Part shown: in pieces, positions 51,467 to 61,075 of the stretch
Layout of the letters: the number at the start of each line of letters is the position of its first letter
Position numbering within the stretch: the first letter of the stretch is position 1
Source: Robertmurraya sp047302285
Lineage (GTDB): Bacteria > Bacillota > Bacilli > Bacillales > Cytobacillaceae
DNA length: 64,000 bases
NCBI RefSeq assembly: GCF_047302285.1
Contig: NZ_CP154845.1
Location: 1,488,001 to 1,552,000, forward strand
Direction of reading: 5' to 3'
Made by a program: the position numbers and the translations under genes
The notes under the pieces: model-generated
What the model was told of the DNA's origin: nothing
The model's database searches: none
What the model saw: the letters and a program-made list of their open reading frames with translations, nothing else

Positions 51467-53824
51467 ATGTTAAAGCCGAAAACTAGATGGATTTGCCAAC
51501 AAGTTGATGAAGGAAATAAGAAAAGACTCGTAGAGGAACTAAGCATTACCCCGCTAGTAGCATCTTTACTTGTCAATCGGGGATTTGAAACTCCAGAGCT
51601 TGCCTCATCTTTTCTTTTTGATAAAGATCATGCGTTTCACGATCCATTCACATTAATAGGAATGGATATTGCTGTATCTCGCATAAAAGATGCCATTGAT
51701 AATCAAGAACCGATCCTCATATTTGGAGATTATGATGCCGACGGGGTGACAAGTACTTCTGTCATGATGCTGACCCTTCAACATTTAGGGGCTAATGTGC
51801 AATTTTATATTCCTAATCGTTTTACTGAAGGGTATGGCCCGAACGAAAAAGCATTTCGCCATGCTGCGGAAAGTGGTATTCGTCTCATTATTACCGTTGA
51901 TACAGGAATTGCCGCGATTCATGAAGCTCAAATTGCAAAGGAAATCGGTGTTGATTTAATTATTACCGATCACCATGAACCAGGACCAGAGTTACCTGAA
52001 GCATTGGCGATCATCCACCCAAAACTGGAAAACAGTCCTTATCCATTTCATGATTTAGCTGGTGTTGGAGTAGCATTTAAATTATCTCATGCCCTATTGG
52101 GGAAGGTACCAGAGCATCTATTACAATTTGCTGCAATCGGCACTATAGCTGACTTAGTCCCTCTAGTTGGAGAAAATCGTTTAATTGCCAAAAGAGGAAT
52201 AGAGGCTCTAAAAAGAACGGAAAATCATGGCTTAAAAGCATTATTGAAATTAGCTGGTGCTGATTTGTCTGCGATTAATGAGGAGACGATTGGATTCCTT
52301 CTTGGTCCTAGAATTAATGCAGCTGGCAGATTAGAAAGTGCTGATATTGCCGTTGATCTCTTATTAACTGATGATCCATATGAAGCAGAGACCATTGCTG
52401 AAGAAATTGATACATTAAATAAAGAAAGACAAGCTCTTGTTACTGAAATGGCAGAAGACGCGATACGAGAGGTGGAAGAAAACTATCCGATCGAAGAAAA
52501 TTCTGTCATTGTCGTCGGCAAACCTGGCTGGAATGCAGGCGTCATTGGAATTGTCGCTTCGAAGCTTGTCGATCGATTTTATCGTCCAGCAATCGTCTTA
52601 AGTATTGATGAAGAAAAGGGACTCGCAAAAGGGTCTGCTCGTAGCATTGTTGGATTTGATTTATTCCAAAATTTATCTACCTGTCGAGATCTTTTGCCTC
52701 ATTTTGGTGGGCATCCAATGGCAGCGGGGATGACATTAAAAATCGAGGACGTTGGTGAGCTACGTAGTCGTTTGAATCAATTAGCTCGGGAAATGCTTAC
52801 TGAAGAAGATTTCATTCCTGTCACCAAGCTTGACAGTGAAATAGAATTAAAGAATGTCGACTTAAAGTCACTTGAAGAAATGCAAATGCTTGCCCCATTT
52901 GGGATGAGCAACCCGAAACCGAAAGTACTCATTAAGTCATCTCGTATCGCCCAAATGAAAAAAATCGGTGCCGATCAAACTCATTTAAAACTTGTTTTAG
53001 AGGACCAAGGAAGTTCGTTAGACGGAATTGGATTTGGTTTGGGTAGCTTATTAGACGAGGTTTCTCCTTACGCTAGCTTAGCGGTTATTGGAGAACTAGC
53101 GATTAATGAATGGAACAATATACGGAAGCCACAAATTTTTCTCCAAGATTTAGCCGTTCATGAGTGGCAGCTATTTGATTATCGTGGATTAAAAAGAGTG
53201 GAAAAATTGGCTAACAGTCTTTCTGATGCCCTTTGGATTGTATTTAATGATAAGTATGTAAGCAAATTTGCCAATCAAAATAACGAAATAGTTGTGCTCG
53301 ATAGCTTAGAAAAGGCTCAAAATTTGGAAATTGATGATCGGAGCATTGTCCTATCCGATTTGCCACCTTCAAAGGACTTTCTCTTCTCACTTTTACAAGA
53401 AAAGCAACCTGCGAGGATCTATGTTCATTTTTACGGAGAAGAGAGTGATTATTTCTCGACGCTGCCGACAAGAGAACATTTTAAATGGTATTACGGTTTC
53501 CTTATGAAGAAGGCACCTTTCGATTTGAAAAGGTATGGAGATGATCTTGCCAAGCACCGTGGTTGGACGAGAGCGACGATTGATTTCATGTCGCAAGTAT
53601 TTTTAGAATTAGAGTTTATTAAACAACATAATGGATTTATTACCTTAAATCAGGTTAAAAATAAAAAAGATTTATCAGAATCGATCACATACCAGCAAAA
53701 GCAGACACACTATGCTCTTGAAGGGGAGTTACTCTATTCATCCGTCGACCAACTAAAAAAATGGTTTGACGAAATGATAACTGGGTCGGTTACCAATGAG
53801 GAGGCAGTTGAAGAATGGATTTAA
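51467..53824 (+). CDS. recJ: Single-stranded-DNA exonuclease RecJ
   Basis: 785 residues from the ATG at 51467 behind GAGAGGTG. DHH phosphoesterase motifs FGDYDADGVTS near 84, ITVDTGIAA near 142 and the name motif ITDHHEPGP near 164. DHHA1 domain with FGGHPMAAGM near 415, OB-fold near 470-560, and the extra C-terminal domain typical of Firmicutes. It degrades ssDNA 5' to 3' in recombination and mismatch repair. Its stop overlaps the apt start. Confidence 0.96.
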   Translation: MLKPKTRWICQQVDEGNKKRLVEELSITPLVASLLVNRGFETPELASSFLFDKDHAFHDPFTLIGMDIAVSRIKDAIDNQEPILIFGDYDADGVTSTSVMMLTLQHLGANVQFYIPNRFTEGYGPNEKAFRHAAESGIRLIITVDTGIAAIHEAQIAKEIGVDLIITDHHEPGPELPEALAIIHPKLENSPYPFHDLAGVGVAFKLSHALLGKVPEHLLQFAAIGTIADLVPLVGENRLIAKRGIEALKRTENHGLKALLKLAGADLSAINEETIGFLLGPRINAAGRLESADIAVDLLLTDDPYEAETIAEEIDTLNKERQALVTEMAEDAIREVEENYPIEENSVIVVGKPGWNAGVIGIVASKLVDRFYRPAIVLSIDEEKGLAKGSARSIVGFDLFQNLSTCRDLLPHFGGHPMAAGMTLKIEDVGELRSRLNQLAREMLTEEDFIPVTKLDSEIELKNVDLKSLEEMQMLAPFGMSNPKPKVLIKSSRIAQMKKIGADQTHLKLVLEDQGSSLDGIGFGLGSLLDEVSPYASLAVIGELAINEWNNIRKPQIFLQDLAVHEWQLFDYRGLKRVEKLANSLSDALWIVFNDKYVSKFANQNNEIVVLDSLEKAQNLEIDDRSIVLSDLPPSKDFLFSLLQEKQPARIYVHFYGEESDYFSTLPTREHFKWYYGFLMKKAPFDLKRYGDDLAKHRGWTRATIDFMSQVFLELEFIKQHNGFITLNQVKNKKDLSESITYQQKQTHYALEGELLYSSVDQLKKWFDEMITGSVTNEEAVEEWI

Positions 53825-54327
53825 GAAAGCATATTGCAATTGTAGAGGATTGGCCAAAGCCAGGAATTAAATTTAAAGATATTACTCCTTTGATGAATGA
53901 TGGAGAAGCATATCACTACGCGACAGATCAAATTGTGGAATATGCCCGCGAGAAGGATATAGATATTATTGTTGGTCCTGAAGCACGTGGGTTCATTATC
54001 GGTTGTCCAGTGGCTTACTCTTTAGGAATTGGTTTTGCCCCTGTTCGTAAGAAAGGTAAACTACCAAGAGCAACGATTGATGTTGATTATGGTCTAGAGT
54101 ATGGGAAGGATGTATTAACCATTCACAAGGATGCGATTAAGCCAGGACAACGCGTTCTTATTACGGATGACCTTCTTGCAACTGGAGGAACAATCGAAGC
54201 TACGATTAAATTAGTCGAAGAGCTTGGTGGAGTTGTGGCTGGAATTGCCTTTTTAATTGAACTTACTTACTTAGAAGGTAGAAGCAAATTAGACGGCTAT
54301 GATATTTTAACATTAATGGATTTTTAA
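53815..54327 (+). CDS. apt: Adenine phosphoribosyltransferase
   Basis: 170 residues. The ATG at 53815 overlaps the end of recJ by 10 bases, with GAGGAG upstream. The PRPP-binding loop VLITDDLLATGGT lies near residue 117, and GPEARGFIIGCPVAYSLG near 58 is the conserved purine-PRT segment. It salvages adenine to AMP. The arrangement recJ-apt-relA is standard in Bacillaceae, linking purine salvage with (p)ppGpp metabolism. Confidence 0.97.
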   Translation: MDLRKHIAIVEDWPKPGIKFKDITPLMNDGEAYHYATDQIVEYAREKDIDIIVGPEARGFIIGCPVAYSLGIGFAPVRKKGKLPRATIDVDYGLEYGKDVLTIHKDAIKPGQRVLITDDLLATGGTIEATIKLVEELGGVVAGIAFLIELTYLEGRSKLDGYDILTLMDF

Positions 54328-54335
54328 TTGATTCT

Positions 54336-54362
54336 GAGCGCTCTGTGCGCTCTTTTTATTTT
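54336..54362 (+). terminator. Rho-independent terminator after apt
   Basis: GAGCGC with GCGCTC around TCTGT, then TTTTTATTTTT. Confidence 0.87.
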
Positions 54363-54544
54363 TATTTCGGTTGCTTCATTTCGTGCAATTCGACAAATTT
54401 CTTGCTTTTCTTGAAAAAAGAATGCTTAATCTCTTTACATATCGTTGTTTTTTTTCGATAATAGTAACAATTATATTATTTTATATTTACTTTTTTTACA
54501 GTGAATGGTTTAACACAAATACCTCAAATAGATAAGGTGATTAC

Positions 54545-56740
54545 ATGGCCAATGAACAAGTTTTGACAGCTGAACAGGTCATCGAAATAACAAGGAAATA
54601 TTTAAATGATGAACATGTCAAGACTGTTCAAAAAGCATATGAATTTGCTAGACATGCTCATCGTGACCAATATAGAAAGTCAGGGGAACCGTATGTAATC
54701 CATCCAATCCAAGTAGCTGGTATACTCGCTGACTTACAAATGGATCCAGATACGGTTGCGGCTGGATTTTTACACGATGTTGTGGAAGATACAGAAGTTA
54801 CACTTGATGACATCCGCGAAGCCTTTAATGATGAAGTGGCAATGCTCGTTGATGGAGTAACGAAGCTGGGAAAAATTAAATACAAATCTCATGAAGAACA
54901 GCAGGCGGAAAATCATCGTAAAATGTTTGTGGCCATGGCTCAAGATATTCGTGTCATTTTAATTAAGCTCGCAGACAGACTTCACAATATGCGCACATTA
55001 AAGCATTTAACAGCTGAAAAACAGCGACGTATTTCCAATGAAACGCTAGAGATATTTGCCCCTTTAGCCCACCGTCTAGGGATTTCCAAAATTAAATGGG
55101 AACTCGAAGATACTGCTCTTCGCTATTTAAATCCACAACAATATTATCGCATTGTGAATTTAATGAAGAAAAAGAGGGCAGAACGTGAGCAATATTTAGA
55201 TGACGTTGTTATAGAAATGCGAACAGCGTTAGATGAGGTTGCCATCAAGGCTGATTTATCCGGAAGACCGAAGCATATTTATAGTATTTATCGAAAAATG
55301 GCGTTGCAAAATAAGCAGTTTAACGAAATTTATGATTTGCTTGCCGTTCGCATTGTGGTTAATAGTATTAAGGATTGTTATGCCGTTCTTGGCATCATCC
55401 ATACATGTTGGAAGCCTATGCCAGGTAGATTCAAAGACTATATTGCCATGCCTAAAGCAAATATGTACCAATCCCTGCACACAACCGTCATTGGACCAAA
55501 GGGAGACCCACTTGAAGTTCAAATACGTACCTTTGATATGCATCGTATTGCTGAATTCGGGATCGCGGCCCACTGGGCGTATAAGGAAGGAAAAACGGTT
55601 GATGATAGTTCCTCAATAGACGACAAGCTCACATGGTTTAGAGAAATTCTTGAATTTCAAGATGACTCTACCAATGCTGAGGAATTTATGGAGTCATTAA
55701 AAATTGATTTATTTTCTGACATGGTCTTTATTTTTACTCCTAAAGGGGATGTCATCGAATTGCCAGCTGGCTCTGTTCCCATTGATTTTGCCTATCGAAT
55801 TCATTCTGAAATCGGCAATAAAACAATTGGCGCTAAAGTAAATGGGAAAATGGTTACCCTTGATTATGAGCTTAAAACAGGGGATATTGTCGAGATCCTT
55901 ACATCCAAGCACTCCTATGGCCCGAGTCAGGATTGGATTAAGCTTGCGCAAACTTCACAGGCGAAAAACAAAATCCGGCAATTTTTCAAGAAGCAACGCA
56001 AGGAAGAAAATGTGGAAAAAGGACGCGAGCTTGTAGAAAAAGAAATTCGCAATATGGAGTTCGAACTGAAAGAAATTTTAACCCCTGAAAACATAAAAAG
56101 AGTTGCTGAGAAATTCAATTTTTTCAGTGAGGAAGATATGTATGCTGCCGTTGGTTACAATGGGATAACCGCCCTTCAGGTGGCAAACCGTTTAACAGAG
56201 AAATGGCGTAAGCAGCGCGATTTAGAACAGGGTACAACGATTGCCAATGCAGTTAGTGAATTAAAATCATTCCCAACAAAGAAGAAGCGTGAATCCGGTG
56301 TTAGAGTAACGGGAATTGATAATCTTCTCATTCGCTTATCGAGATGTTGCAGCCCTGTACCTGGGGATGATATCGTCGGGTTTATCACAAAGGGTCGTGG
56401 CGTTTCTGTTCACCGTGCCGATTGCACCAATATCGATACAGCCGATGCGAAAGCACGACTCATTCCAGTCGAGTGGGAAACAGCCTTAAATGACCGTAAA
56501 GAGTATAATGTCGATATTGAAATCACGGGATATGATCGAAGAGGATTACTGAACGAAGTGTTACAAGCAGTCAGTGAAACGAAAACGAATATCTCTGCTG
56601 TAACAGGGAGATCGGATCGCAATAAAATGGCGACCATCAGTATGACGATCATGATTGTCAACGTTTCCCACTTACAAAAGGTTGTCGATCGCATTAAACA
56701 AATACCAGATATATATGCTGTAAGAAGAATTATGAACTAG
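54545..56740 (+). CDS. relA: Bifunctional (p)ppGpp synthetase/hydrolase RelA
   Basis: 731 residues. HD hydrolase domain (about 40-190) with GFLHDVVEDTEVT intact; synthetase domain (about 235-345) with SGRPKHIYSIYRKM, LLAVRIVV and YQSLHTTVIG; TGS domain (about 390-450, FTPKGDVIELPAGSVPIDFA); zinc-finger or CC region with LSRCCSPVPGDDIVG near 597; C-terminal ACT domain (about 655-731). Both catalytic halves look functional. It makes the alarmone in response to uncharged tRNA at the ribosome. Confidence 0.97.
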   Translation: MANEQVLTAEQVIEITRKYLNDEHVKTVQKAYEFARHAHRDQYRKSGEPYVIHPIQVAGILADLQMDPDTVAAGFLHDVVEDTEVTLDDIREAFNDEVAMLVDGVTKLGKIKYKSHEEQQAENHRKMFVAMAQDIRVILIKLADRLHNMRTLKHLTAEKQRRISNETLEIFAPLAHRLGISKIKWELEDTALRYLNPQQYYRIVNLMKKKRAEREQYLDDVVIEMRTALDEVAIKADLSGRPKHIYSIYRKMALQNKQFNEIYDLLAVRIVVNSIKDCYAVLGIIHTCWKPMPGRFKDYIAMPKANMYQSLHTTVIGPKGDPLEVQIRTFDMHRIAEFGIAAHWAYKEGKTVDDSSSIDDKLTWFREILEFQDDSTNAEEFMESLKIDLFSDMVFIFTPKGDVIELPAGSVPIDFAYRIHSEIGNKTIGAKVNGKMVTLDYELKTGDIVEILTSKHSYGPSQDWIKLAQTSQAKNKIRQFFKKQRKEENVEKGRELVEKEIRNMEFELKEILTPENIKRVAEKFNFFSEEDMYAAVGYNGITALQVANRLTEKWRKQRDLEQGTTIANAVSELKSFPTKKKRESGVRVTGIDNLLIRLSRCCSPVPGDDIVGFITKGRGVSVHRADCTNIDTADAKARLIPVEWETALNDRKEYNVDIEITGYDRRGLLNEVLQAVSETKTNISAVTGRSDRNKMATISMTIMIVNVSHLQKVVDRIKQIPDIYAVRRIMN

Positions 56741-56798
56741 GTAGAGATAAAATAGTGTGTGAGTGGAATAAAGCTATTGCAAATCCTAAAAAATCCGT

Positions 56799-56830
56799 GC
56801 TGTCGTGTCGATGACAGCTTTTCTTTTTTT
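56799..56830 (+). terminator. Terminator between relA and dtd
   Basis: GCTGTC with GACAGC around GTGTCGAT, then TTTTCTTTTTTT. The dtd ribosome site begins directly after the T-run, so read-through probably supplies dtd. Confidence 0.75.
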
Positions 56831-56846
56831 AGAGGAGGTTATATGT

Positions 56847-57287
56847 TTGAGAATCGTCGTGCAAAGAAGCAAGGAAGCTCAAGTAAAGGTTGCAGGGAAT
56901 GTAGTTGGTAAAATCAATAAAGGGTTCGTCCTCTTAGTAGGTGTGACCCATGAAGACAGTGAAGAGGATGCGAAATACCTCGCTGAAAAAATTGTTCATC
57001 TACGCGTCTTTGAAGATGACAATATGAAAATGAACTTGTCCTTACTTGATGTAGGGGGAGAAATTCTTTCTGTCTCCCAATTTACCTTATACGGAGATTG
57101 TCGAAAAGGAAGAAGACCGAACTTCATGGAAGCAGCTCGACCTGACCATGCGGAAAAGATATATGAGCATTTTAATCGTTTATTAGTAGAACAGGGGATT
57201 CGCGTTGAAACGGGTCAATTTGGTGCGATGATGGATGTACAGTTGACGAATGATGGACCGGTTACACTTATGTTGGAAAGTAAATAA
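56847..57287 (+). CDS. dtd: D-aminoacyl-tRNA deacylase
   Basis: 146 residues from the TTG at 56847 (RIVVQRSKEAQVKV), 8 bases after AGAGGAGGT; an ATG at 56843 is out of frame. The DTD signature SQFTLYGDC is near residue 79 and the second active-site motif NDGPVT near 137. It removes D-amino acids (and glycine) mischarged onto tRNA. Standard position after relA. Confidence 0.96.
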   Translation: MRIVVQRSKEAQVKVAGNVVGKINKGFVLLVGVTHEDSEEDAKYLAEKIVHLRVFEDDNMKMNLSLLDVGGEILSVSQFTLYGDCRKGRRPNFMEAARPDHAEKIYEHFNRLLVEQGIRVETGQFGAMMDVQLTNDGPVTLMLESK

Positions 57288-57292
57288 ACAAA

Positions 57293-57341
57293 GAAAAGAC
57301 CTCAGGAAGGAGATATGGCATCTCTTCCTGAGGTCTTTTTC
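57293..57341. terminator. Bidirectional terminator between dtd and the amidase gene
   Basis: GACCTCAGGAA with TTCCTGAGGTC, extended inward with GGAGAT/ATCTC, flanked by AAAA and TTTTT. Confidence 0.9.
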
Positions 57342-57342
57342 A

Positions 57343-59085
57343 CTATTTGAAATAGGTTACAATCCCTTGAACAATCCCATTGGTGACTTGTTCTTGATAT
57401 TGGGACGTGGTAAGCATCAACTCTTCAGTAGGGTTACTTAAATATCCTAACTCTAGTAATGCAGCGGGTTGCTTATTTTCCCGAATGACATGATAGTTTC
57501 CTTGGCGCACGCCCCGATCCTTTATCTTTGTCTGCTTAATAGTAGCAGTATGGATGTTAGAGGCGAGAGACTTTTGATTGGAATGATAGTAATAGCTTGT
57601 CATCCCTCTTACTGTATGGTTATCAATACTATCATAATGAAGGCTAATAAAGGCATCGACATTTTGATAATGAGCCATACTCACTCTTGAGCCTAGTGAA
57701 AGATATTGGTCATTATTTCGCGTCAATAACACTTTTGCTCCCCTAGCTTTCAGTTTCGCTGATAAGAGCTGGGCAGTTTTTAAGGTTAAGTTCTTTTCTA
57801 GCGTTCCCTTCGCCCCAGTAGCTCCGTTATCACGACCACCATGACCAGGATCAATCATAATCTTTTTGTTTTTTATGTCCGAACTAGAGCCGAGTTTTTC
57901 GACTTGAGGGACTCCGCTACTAACGGTGACGATCCATCCGGCCACATATCCACTTTTTCCATTTGATAACTTAATTTCATACCAATCTTTATGGATATTG
58001 ACAATGGGAAATTTGTCTCCAGCATTTGCTCTTGCGATAACTTTCGAACTTAAATCAGGACCAGAACGAATATTTGTACCATTCTGATCAATCGTTAAGG
58101 TACTATTTTTCGGCGAACCATTTGCCCCAGTGGATTCAGATGGCATTGATTTTTGTAAATACCATCCAGCAATCCAGCCAAATTTGCCTGATTTAAGCTG
58201 AATCTTCACCCAGCTGTTCACTTCTTCTAAAATTTGAAAAGAATCTCCTTTCGATACATGACCGATAACTTGTCCATTTAAGGAACCGGAATTTCTTACA
58301 TTTAGAGAAGTGGCGGTCACTGTACCGATAATGCCAGTTGCATTCGAACTGGATTGAGTTTTCGATGTTGAAGTAGATGTTCCAGTAGTAGAAGTCGATT
58401 CCAACTTCACATAGTCATTACTAATCCAAGCTTTTTGGTTCTTGTATGTAATTTCAAGCCAACCATTCTGTTGAGATAGAACGGTTATTTTTTCCCCTTG
58501 TTTGAGACTGCCAAGGACTTTCCCTTGTGTTGATGGAGTAGAACGAACATTAAGTGAACTTGCATGAATCGTTCCAACACTTCCTCCAGATGTGGTCTCT
58601 GTGTTTGCTTGCACATAATCTTTTGCAATCCATCCCTTGCCTAGTCGTGTATTCACTTGATACCAGGTGCCCTCTGTTTTAAGAATATCAACCGTATCCC
58701 CTCTATTTAAAGAACCTAGTACGGAGTTGTTTGTCCCAGGACCTGTTCTGACTCGGACACTATTAGCTGTTACAGACCCCTTTGAGTTACTGGCAACACT
58801 AGTTGTACTTTCTTTTTTGGTGACGAGCCAATTCGCAATCCAAGCTTTTTTGCCTGAGCCAATATCGATTTGAACCCAATCGCCTTCTTCTTTAATAAAG
58901 GAAAAGGTCTCCCCTTTGTTCACTTTTTTTATGACATTGTAGCTAAGGCCTGGACCTTCACGAACATTGACATTTACTCCACTGACTTGTACAGAGCCTG
59001 CTGCGGCAGATTTTAGCGGTGGATGAATAAGTGATAGGGTAAGAAAAAGACTAAGCAAAAGTGGTATGTATTTTTTTGTGTTCAT
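57343..59085 (-). CDS. N-acetylmuramoyl-L-alanine amidase with five SH3b repeats
   Basis: 580 residues. A signal peptide (KYIPLLLSLFLTLSLIHPPL) is followed by five bacterial SH3 repeats of about 65 residues each (starting near 33, 104, 170, 250, 326; each has a NVRxGPxxxxxVIG-type core and ends WIAxxxV). The C-terminal Amidase_3 domain (about 405-580) has the zinc/catalytic motifs IDPGHGGRDNGA, Glu in KGTLEKNLTL, SLHYDSID and LELGYLSN. It cleaves the amide between MurNAc and the stem peptide. The equivalent gene in B. subtilis is yrvJ, at the same place. Repeat number could vary between strains. Confidence 0.93.
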   Translation of the reverse strand: MNTKKYIPLLLSLFLTLSLIHPPLKSAAAGSVQVSGVNVNVREGPGLSYNVIKKVNKGETFSFIKEEGDWVQIDIGSGKKAWIANWLVTKKESTTSVASNSKGSVTANSVRVRTGPGTNNSVLGSLNRGDTVDILKTEGTWYQVNTRLGKGWIAKDYVQANTETTSGGSVGTIHASSLNVRSTPSTQGKVLGSLKQGEKITVLSQQNGWLEITYKNQKAWISNDYVKLESTSTTGTSTSTSKTQSSSNATGIIGTVTATSLNVRNSGSLNGQVIGHVSKGDSFQILEEVNSWVKIQLKSGKFGWIAGWYLQKSMPSESTGANGSPKNSTLTIDQNGTNIRSGPDLSSKVIARANAGDKFPIVNIHKDWYEIKLSNGKSGYVAGWIVTVSSGVPQVEKLGSSSDIKNKKIMIDPGHGGRDNGATGAKGTLEKNLTLKTAQLLSAKLKARGAKVLLTRNNDQYLSLGSRVSMAHYQNVDAFISLHYDSIDNHTVRGMTSYYYHSNQKSLASNIHTATIKQTKIKDRGVRQGNYHVIRENKQPAALLELGYLSNPTEELMLTTSQYQEQVTNGIVQGIVTYFK

Positions 59086-59136
59086 TCTCTGCCTCCCTTC
59101 GCAAAAAAAACGATCTCTTCTATTCTAAGGGATCAA

Positions 59137-59152
59137 GCTTAACTTGTTAAGC
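59137..59152. repeat. Small palindrome upstream of the amidase gene
   Basis: GCTTAA-CTTG-TTAAGC, a 6-bp perfect stem, about 50 bases upstream of the amidase start on its 5' side. It could be an operator, but no partner is known. Confidence 0.4.
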
Positions 59153-59252
59153 ACTGTGCCTTCATTTATTTTCCTTTTTTTAAAGTAAAGGATATTTTTT
59201 CTCCCTTCCTGGAAACAATAAGGAGAGATAAAACAGGAGAAGGGTGATTCAG

Positions 59253-59429
59253 ATGAGATTTAGCGATAAAGGGATGGCGATTCAACAAGGAGAAAATCAA
59301 TTGTTTGGAATTGATTTTCATGATTTTCTGCAGAAGGAACAGAATTCAAGTATGGTAGAGCTAGCATCTGAATTTGGCTTAACAATGAGAGATGTGCGAA
59401 AATTAAAGAAACAATTAGAACGTTCGTGA
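59253..59429 (+). CDS. Small HTH-like protein (YrzK-like?)
   Basis: 58 residues from the ATG at 59253, 8 bases after AGGAGAAGGG. The C-terminal half (SMVELASEFGLTMRDVRKLK) looks like a helix-turn-helix of the sigma-factor or MarR type, and the N-terminal half is a short beta/alpha segment. It is too small for a confident family. It lies between the amidase and the T-box of hisS; I recall a similarly small gene (yrzK) at this place in B. subtilis, but I cannot confirm homology. Confidence 0.65.
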   Translation: MRFSDKGMAIQQGENQLFGIDFHDFLQKEQNSSMVELASEFGLTMRDVRKLKKQLERS

Positions 59430-59435
59430 TTAGTC

Positions 59436-59464
59436 TTGACAATTGTAGGCATGCTCCGTATTAT
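59436..59464 (+). promoter_or_regulatory. Sigma-A promoter of the hisS-aspS T-box operon
   Basis: Perfect TTGACA (59436-59441), a 17-base spacer, TATTAT (59459-59464), immediately after the small HTH-like gene. Confidence 0.88.
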
Positions 59465-59469
59465 TATAT

Positions 59470-59757
59470 AAATAAAGTATGAGAACATCATAACCGTTGA
59501 TGGAGAATAGTAATTAAGAACCATTTGGTTAGAGAGGAAATGTCGTAGGCTGAAAGCATTTCTACATAATGACTTAATGAATGAACACTCCGTAGGCTTC
59601 GCTCTGAAAAAGAATTTTTCTTTAGTAGGAGAGGAACGTGAACAGGCGTTAACTGTCAAAGTGGAATGGCGTAATTTTACGTCTTCAATTAGGGTGGCAC
59701 CACGGGATTATAACTCTCGTCCCTTGTATATTTTATACAAGAGACGGGAGTTTTTTA
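59470..59757 (+). promoter_or_regulatory. T-box riboswitch controlling hisS-aspS
   Basis: The diagnostic T-box sequence AGGGTGGCACCACGGG is at 59691-59706. Stem I spans about 59500-59592, with AGTA on its 5' side and GAA followed by the candidate specifier codon CAC (histidine) at 59586-59588, closed by GGAG/CTCC. A strong terminator (CTCTCGTC/GACGGGAG with TTGTATA/TATACAA) ends in a T-run at 59751-59757. Uncharged tRNA-His would stabilise the antiterminator and switch on hisS and aspS. The specifier is assigned by position and agreement with hisS. Confidence 0.93.
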
Positions 59758-59790
59758 TATTTTTATCGGATATTAGAGGAGGATTTATTG

Positions 59791-61062
59791 ATGTCTATTA
59801 ATATTCCAAGGGGAACGCAGGATATTTTACCTGGACAAATAGAAAAATGGCAATTGATTGAAAAAAAAGCACGTGAGCTTTGTGAGAAATTTCAATATAA
59901 GGAAATTCGCACACCCATTTTCGAACATACGGAGTTGTTTACAAGAAGTGTAGGAGATACAACGGATATTGTTCAAAAGGAAATGTATGAGTTTAAAGAT
60001 AGAGGTGGTAGAAGTATAACCCTTCGCCCAGAAGGTACAGCTGGGGTTGTGCGCTCATTTGTAGAGCACAAAATGTTTGGATATGCGAACCAACCGGTAA
60101 AGCTCTATTATATGGGACCAATGTTTCGCTATGAAAGACCACAAGCAGGGCGCTTCCGTCAATTTGTTCAATTTGGGGTAGAAGCGTTAGGAAGTGCCGA
60201 TCCAGCAATCGATGCTGAGGTGATTTCTTTAGCCTATAGCTTATATCAAGAAATGGGTTTGAAAAAACTGAAGATTATCGTCAATAGTCTTGGGGACAAA
60301 GAGAGCCGAAATGCTCATAGAGAAGCTCTCATTAATCACTTCCAACCTAGAATTGGAGAATTTTGTTCTGACTGTCAAAATCGTCTTGAGAAAAATCCAT
60401 TAAGAATTCTAGATTGCAAAAAGGATCGAGACCACGAGCTGATGGCAACTGCTCCATCGATTCTAGAATTTTTAAATGATTATTCAAGTGCTTACTTTGA
60501 GAAGGTTCAACAATATTTAAAAGCCCTTGAAATTCCATTTGAAGTAGATTCAAACTTGGTTAGAGGATTGGACTATTATAACCATACTGCTTTTGAAATT
60601 ATGAGTGATGCAGAAGGTTTTGGAGCGATTACGACTCTATGTGGTGGCGGTCGCTACAACGGTTTAGTAGAAGAAGTAGGAGGACCTGAAACACCAGGTA
60701 TTGGTTTTGGTCTAAGTATTGAACGTCTTATTGCTGCATTAGAAGCGGAGCAGGTGGAACTTCCACTAACTGAAGGCATTGATATTTATTTAGCAGGGTT
60801 AGGGGAAACAGCTCAAGATTATACGGTTGGGCTTTTATATCAACTTAGAAACGCTGGTTTTTCAGCAGAACGTGATTATTTAAATCGAAAAATGAAGGCT
60901 CAGTTCAAAGCAGCCGATCGCTTAAAAGCAAAATATGTAGCGATATTAGGCGAAAATGAGCTGAATGAAAATAAAATTAATGTGAAATCACAGGCTACAG
61001 GAGAACAAAAAGAATATTCGTTAGACGAATTTGTAGAAGAATTCAAGGCTTCAGCTGAATAA
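59791..61062 (+). CDS. hisS: Histidyl-tRNA synthetase
   Basis: 423 residues from the ATG at 59791 (SINIPRGTQDILPGQ) behind AGAGGAGG. Class II motifs: motif 2 around MGPMFRYERPQAGRFRQFVQ, HisA box GLDYYNHTAFEI, HisB and motif 3 GGGRYNGL and GIGFGLSIERL; ATP contact RPEGTAGVVRS. The C-terminal anticodon-binding domain spans about 328-423. First gene of the T-box operon with aspS. Confidence 0.97.
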   Translation: MSINIPRGTQDILPGQIEKWQLIEKKARELCEKFQYKEIRTPIFEHTELFTRSVGDTTDIVQKEMYEFKDRGGRSITLRPEGTAGVVRSFVEHKMFGYANQPVKLYYMGPMFRYERPQAGRFRQFVQFGVEALGSADPAIDAEVISLAYSLYQEMGLKKLKIIVNSLGDKESRNAHREALINHFQPRIGEFCSDCQNRLEKNPLRILDCKKDRDHELMATAPSILEFLNDYSSAYFEKVQQYLKALEIPFEVDSNLVRGLDYYNHTAFEIMSDAEGFGAITTLCGGGRYNGLVEEVGGPETPGIGFGLSIERLIAALEAEQVELPLTEGIDIYLAGLGETAQDYTVGLLYQLRNAGFSAERDYLNRKMKAQFKAADRLKAKYVAILGENELNENKINVKSQATGEQKEYSLDEFVEEFKASAE

Positions 61063-61075
61063 GGAGGAATTTTTA

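Noticed and set aside
54363..54544. Promoter for relA in the AT-rich gap
   Set aside because: Many TATAAT-like hexamers are present but none has a convincing -35, so no promoter is called.
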